Assembly (NCBI GenBank): GCA_017547995.1
Contig: JAFYNW010000266.1
Coordinates: forward strand, 1-7,353
Direction of reading: 5' to 3'
Source: Clostridia bacterium
Lineage (GTDB): Bacteria > Bacillota > Clostridia > Oscillospirales > Butyricicoccaceae
DNA length: 7,353 nt
Both the position numbers and the translations under genes were made by a program. Numbering within the stretch: position 1 is the first letter of the stretch; the number at the start of each line of letters is the position of its first letter. Shown here in pieces: positions 5,464 through 7,353 of this stretch. The notes under the pieces were generated by a model. The model saw only the letters and a program-made list of their open reading frames with translations, did not search any database and was not told where the DNA came from.

Positions 5464-7351
5464 ATGCATTGAACGGAGTTTTTTCCTTCAGCATCATAAG
5501 AAACTCACGCTCTGTCAGCACCATTGTGCCCTGAGCACGTGCTTTCATTATTGTACTGTCTTCTTCGTCAATCTGCATTGTTACCAATATATCGGTATCC
5601 TTGCCGAATCTTGCTGCATATACACCGCCAACTCCTTCGATAAACTCCTGGAATTGGACTCTTGGGAAGAAATCGTGTCCCTTAGGCAAAGCCTTGAGCT
5701 TGCCGAGGCAATATACCTTTTTGCCCTTGAGTGCTTCCCTGTCACATACGTCAAGCAAGGTTTCCATACCGATATCTATATAAGAAAGCGGCATTATAGT
5801 TGCAGACGGAAGTCCTGATCCGCCTACCGCACCATCGGAATAAACATAGTGCAAGCGGTTTGCGATATAATGATTATTGGTAAAGCAGCCCGTCGATTCG
5901 CCATGCGCTACAAGACGTCTTGCATTTCCGAGCGCATAGTCATTTATATTCACGTCTGCGAAAAATTCAAATGAATAAATGCCTGCGCCATAGAATGCTT
6001 TTTCGCCAATATGCTTCACCGCTGCAGGAATATATATTTCCTTAAGTTTTTTGCAATCCTTGAAACAGTTTTTGCCTATCTCTTTAAGTGTGGACGGCAG
6101 AGTAACCTTTTCAAGATTTTCACATCCGTTGAATGCATTGTCACCAAGGCGTACGTATCCTTCAGGAATTACGACCGACGTGATATTGAGATAATTTTCA
6201 GGAAGCTTTGCTGTGGCATTGGCGATTTCCGTAATGGCTGTGCCGTTAATTTCCGCAGGGAAAACAACCTCCGTATCACTGCCGAGATAGCGTGTCACCT
6301 GATTTGCATTATCCTTATGCGCCTTCCATTCTGCCTTAGGCTTTGCCGAAGAACTAAGCGAAAGACGCGTGCTCTGTTTTTTAGGTTTGCCCTGTGCTTT
6401 CGACTGTAATTCAAGCAAAAGTGCCTTCATATGAGTATCATTACACTTTTCAATCGCCTCATCTATAGCTTCACGCTTGATAAACCCAAGCTGACCATAG
6501 AATGAGACAGACTCGATATCATTATTTTCTACGCAGACAGCAAGAATCTTCTTCATACTGCGTTTGAGATAATCCTCGTAAGTCTTGCGCATATCATCGG
6601 AAAGGTCAACCGGATATCTGAGACGAAGCGTTGCCACCTCCATCTTTTCATCTGCATCCTTGAGGGAGGAATATGCCTCATCAATAGAAGCAAAGTCAAA
6701 GGAAGGATAATTCTTCCAGCCATTCACAACGGCTTCGCGGTATTTTGAATGAGTGCCATTGCTTTTGCCCATATATACCTTATAAAGCACTTCATCGGTC
6801 TCTGCGCTTATCACGCTTATCCAGCTGCGTGCACATTCCCATCTCTTGTCGAGGAAATCATATATGTATACCAGTTTTCCCGCGTCTGCTTTTACTGTGT
6901 CATATATCTCAAGTGACAGATTTTCGCATTTTTCAAAGGCCTGGTCGCCTATTTCACTGACAGACTTCGGCACACGGATATGCTTCAGGTCAGCGTGACC
7001 AAATGCATACGTGCCAATACTTTCCAGGCCCTCTGCCAGATGCATATCTTTCAGCATTATGCAGTTGCCAAATGCCCATGAGCCGATTGCTCCAATGCTT
7101 TCCGCATGGAATCTTTCCATTTTTTCACATTTCGCAAATGCATTTCTTTCGATTGTGCCTACATTTTTCAGCGATGCATTTTTCAAGGCAAGACATTCAT
7201 AAAAGGCTGCTTCACCTATCTTCTTAACGCTGTCAAGCTCAATTTCCTCAAGGCTGAAGCTGTCCTCGAAAGCTTTCACGCCAATTTCTTCAAGCTCGTG
7301 ATGCGCTATGATTTTTTTGATTCCCTGATTTCCTCTGAAAGCCTTAGGCGC
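5462..7351 (-). CDS. BspA-like leucine-rich repeat protein with ankyrin-like insert and C-terminal BRCT-like domain (5' end outside window)
   Basis: The frame is open to the right edge, with 629 visible residues ending ..KTPFNA and TAG at 5462-5464. A GTG at 7279 is internal: the 24 residues before it (APKAFRGNQGIKKII...) continue the same LRR pattern, so the real start lies outside. Visible order: seven LRR_5-type units (residues 1-150), a non-repeat region (about 151-255) containing WECARSWISVISAETDEVLYKVY, an ankyrin-like helical segment (about 256-320), a short basic/serine linker (KPKKQSTRLSLSSSAKPK), a second LRR block (about 341-483), and a BRCT-like domain (about 541-622). No cell-wall anchor is seen, and a BRCT ending argues for a cytoplasmic protein despite the BspA-like repeats. 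A recognition or adaptor role is inferred. It is the first visible gene of the operon, followed after 9 nt by the membrane protein gene. Confidence 0.9.
   Translation of the reverse strand, partial: APKAFRGNQGIKKIIAHHELEEIGVKAFEDSFSLEEIELDSVKKIGEAAFYECLALKNASLKNVGTIERNAFAKCEKMERFHAESIGAIGSWAFGNCIMLKDMHLAEGLESIGTYAFGHADLKHIRVPKSVSEIGDQAFEKCENLSLEIYDTVKADAGKLVYIYDFLDKRWECARSWISVISAETDEVLYKVYMGKSNGTHSKYREAVVNGWKNYPSFDFASIDEAYSSLKDADEKMEVATLRLRYPVDLSDDMRKTYEDYLKRSMKKILAVCVENNDIESVSFYGQLGFIKREAIDEAIEKCNDTHMKALLLELQSKAQGKPKKQSTRLSLSSSAKPKAEWKAHKDNANQVTRYLGSDTEVVFPAEINGTAITEIANATAKLPENYLNITSVVIPEGYVRLGDNAFNGCENLEKVTLPSTLKEIGKNCFKDCKKLKEIYIPAAVKHIGEKAFYGAGIYSFEFFADVNINDYALGNARRLVAHGESTGCFTNNHYIANRLHYVYSDGAVGGSGLPSATIMPLSYIDIGMETLLDVCDREALKGKKVYCLGKLKALPKGHDFFPRVQFQEFIEGVGGVYAARFGKDTDILVTMQIDEEDSTIMKARAQGTMVLTEREFLMMLKEKTPFNA
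5486..5731 (-). other. BRCT-like domain at the C terminus of the LRR protein
   Basis: About 80 residues starting LKGKKVYCLGKL, then FQEFIEGVGGVYAARFGKD, then TDILVTM, then KARAQGTMVLTEREFLMML. This matches the BRCT domain at the end of bacterial DNA ligase LigA in layout: first strand after L-x-G-K, helix ending in the GG pair, strand with a TD-x-L-V pattern, helix with KA, then V-L-T-E-x-E-F-L-x-x-L. The loop after strand 1 (KALPKGHDFFPR) is longer than in LigA and the phosphate-site T/S-G is not obvious. The phosphopeptide, DNA or NAD-derived ligand is unknown. Confidence 0.78.
5903..6331 (-). repeat. Second LRR_5 block with its N-cap
   Basis: It begins with the cap typical of LRR_5 proteins (AEWKAHKDNANQVTRYLG, then SDTEVVFPAEINGTAITEIA). 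Units follow with IPEGYVRLGDNAFNGCENL, KVTLPSTLKEIGKNCFKDC and IYIPAAVKHIGEKAFYGAG. The last part (INDYALGNARRLVAHG) is degenerate. A second cap inside one protein means two separate LRR solenoids. Confidence 0.85.
6392..6586 (-). other. Ankyrin-like helical segment between the LRR blocks
   Basis: The segment reads KTYEDYLKRSMKKILAVCVENNDIESVSFYGQLGFI, followed by KREAIDEAIEKCNDTHMKALLLELQSK. The pattern N-D-I-E-x-V-x-F, a G-F-I turn, then A-I-E-K-C-x-D-T-x-M-K-A-L-L-L-E-L resembles one to two ankyrin helix pairs. It is too short and diverged to be certain; it could be another helical hairpin fold. Confidence 0.5.
6902..7351 (-). repeat. N-terminal LRR_5 block, seven units of 22-23 residues
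   Basis: Units start at the recurring AF: AFRGNQG, AFEDSFS, AFYECLA, AFAKCEK, AFGNCIM, AFGHADL and AFEKCEN. Each is followed by a leucine/isoleucine strand and an IG turn (LEEIGVK, VKKIGEA, LESIGTY, VSEIGDQ). This is the BspA/LRR_5 signature. The block continues past the right edge, so the total unit number is unknown. Confidence 0.88.
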
Positions 7352-7353
7352 AA

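Noticed and set aside
7277..7279. GTG at 7279 as the start of the LRR protein
   Set aside because: The upstream in-frame codons continue the same LRR pattern (AFRGNQG, LEEIG), so the GTG is an internal valine codon.
7312..7318. Seven-T run (A run in the minus-strand gene) as a possible programmed frameshift site
   Set aside because: The LRR pattern continues in one frame on both sides (IKKII), there is no alternative-frame domain, and no stimulatory structure was seen.

Overview
The window is almost entirely coding and holds four protein genes in a convergent layout. One long plus-strand gene (positions 2-3457) faces a tightly packed minus-strand operon (7351 down to 3490). A 12-bp hairpin between them looks like a shared terminator. 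Both edges cut through genes: the plus-strand frame is open to the left edge and the first minus-strand gene is open to the right edge. No transcription promoter is visible for either unit. I see no tRNA, rRNA, CRISPR array, insertion sequence or phage gene. The largest gene-free stretch is 32 bases and it holds the terminator.

The organism is most likely a Clostridia-type Firmicute of the Ruminococcus/Oscillospiraceae kind. This is inferred from AAGAGG-type Shine-Dalgarno sites, moderate base composition, BspA-like LRR_5 repeats, and the resemblance of the TIR protein and MoxR-like ATPase to proteins I remember from rumen and gut Firmicutes. No database search was possible.

Left half: a giant protein with two tandem TIR domains, two Sel1-like repeats and 18 kinesin-light-chain-type tetratricopeptide repeats of 42 residues each. 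The second TIR keeps the putative catalytic glutamate. The first has aspartate at the aligned position and lacks a recognisable BB loop, so it may be a structural or regulatory pseudo-TIR.

Right half, in transcription order: (i) an LRR protein with two LRR blocks separated by an ankyrin-like helical segment and ending in a BRCT-like domain; (ii) a small single-pass membrane protein resembling the DUF4760 type; (iii) a MoxR-type AAA+ ATPase with a long helical tail. The gaps are 9 and 1 nt, and each downstream Shine-Dalgarno sequence overlaps or precedes the previous stop codon, so translational coupling is likely.

Working interpretation (inference): a possible conflict or defence locus. The TIR-TPR protein would be a sensor-effector (NADase candidate). 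The LRR-BRCT protein would be a recognition or adaptor part, the small protein a membrane anchor, and the MoxR ATPase a remodelling engine. MoxR ATPases usually act with a VWA-domain partner. None is encoded in this window, so the system probably continues past the right edge.
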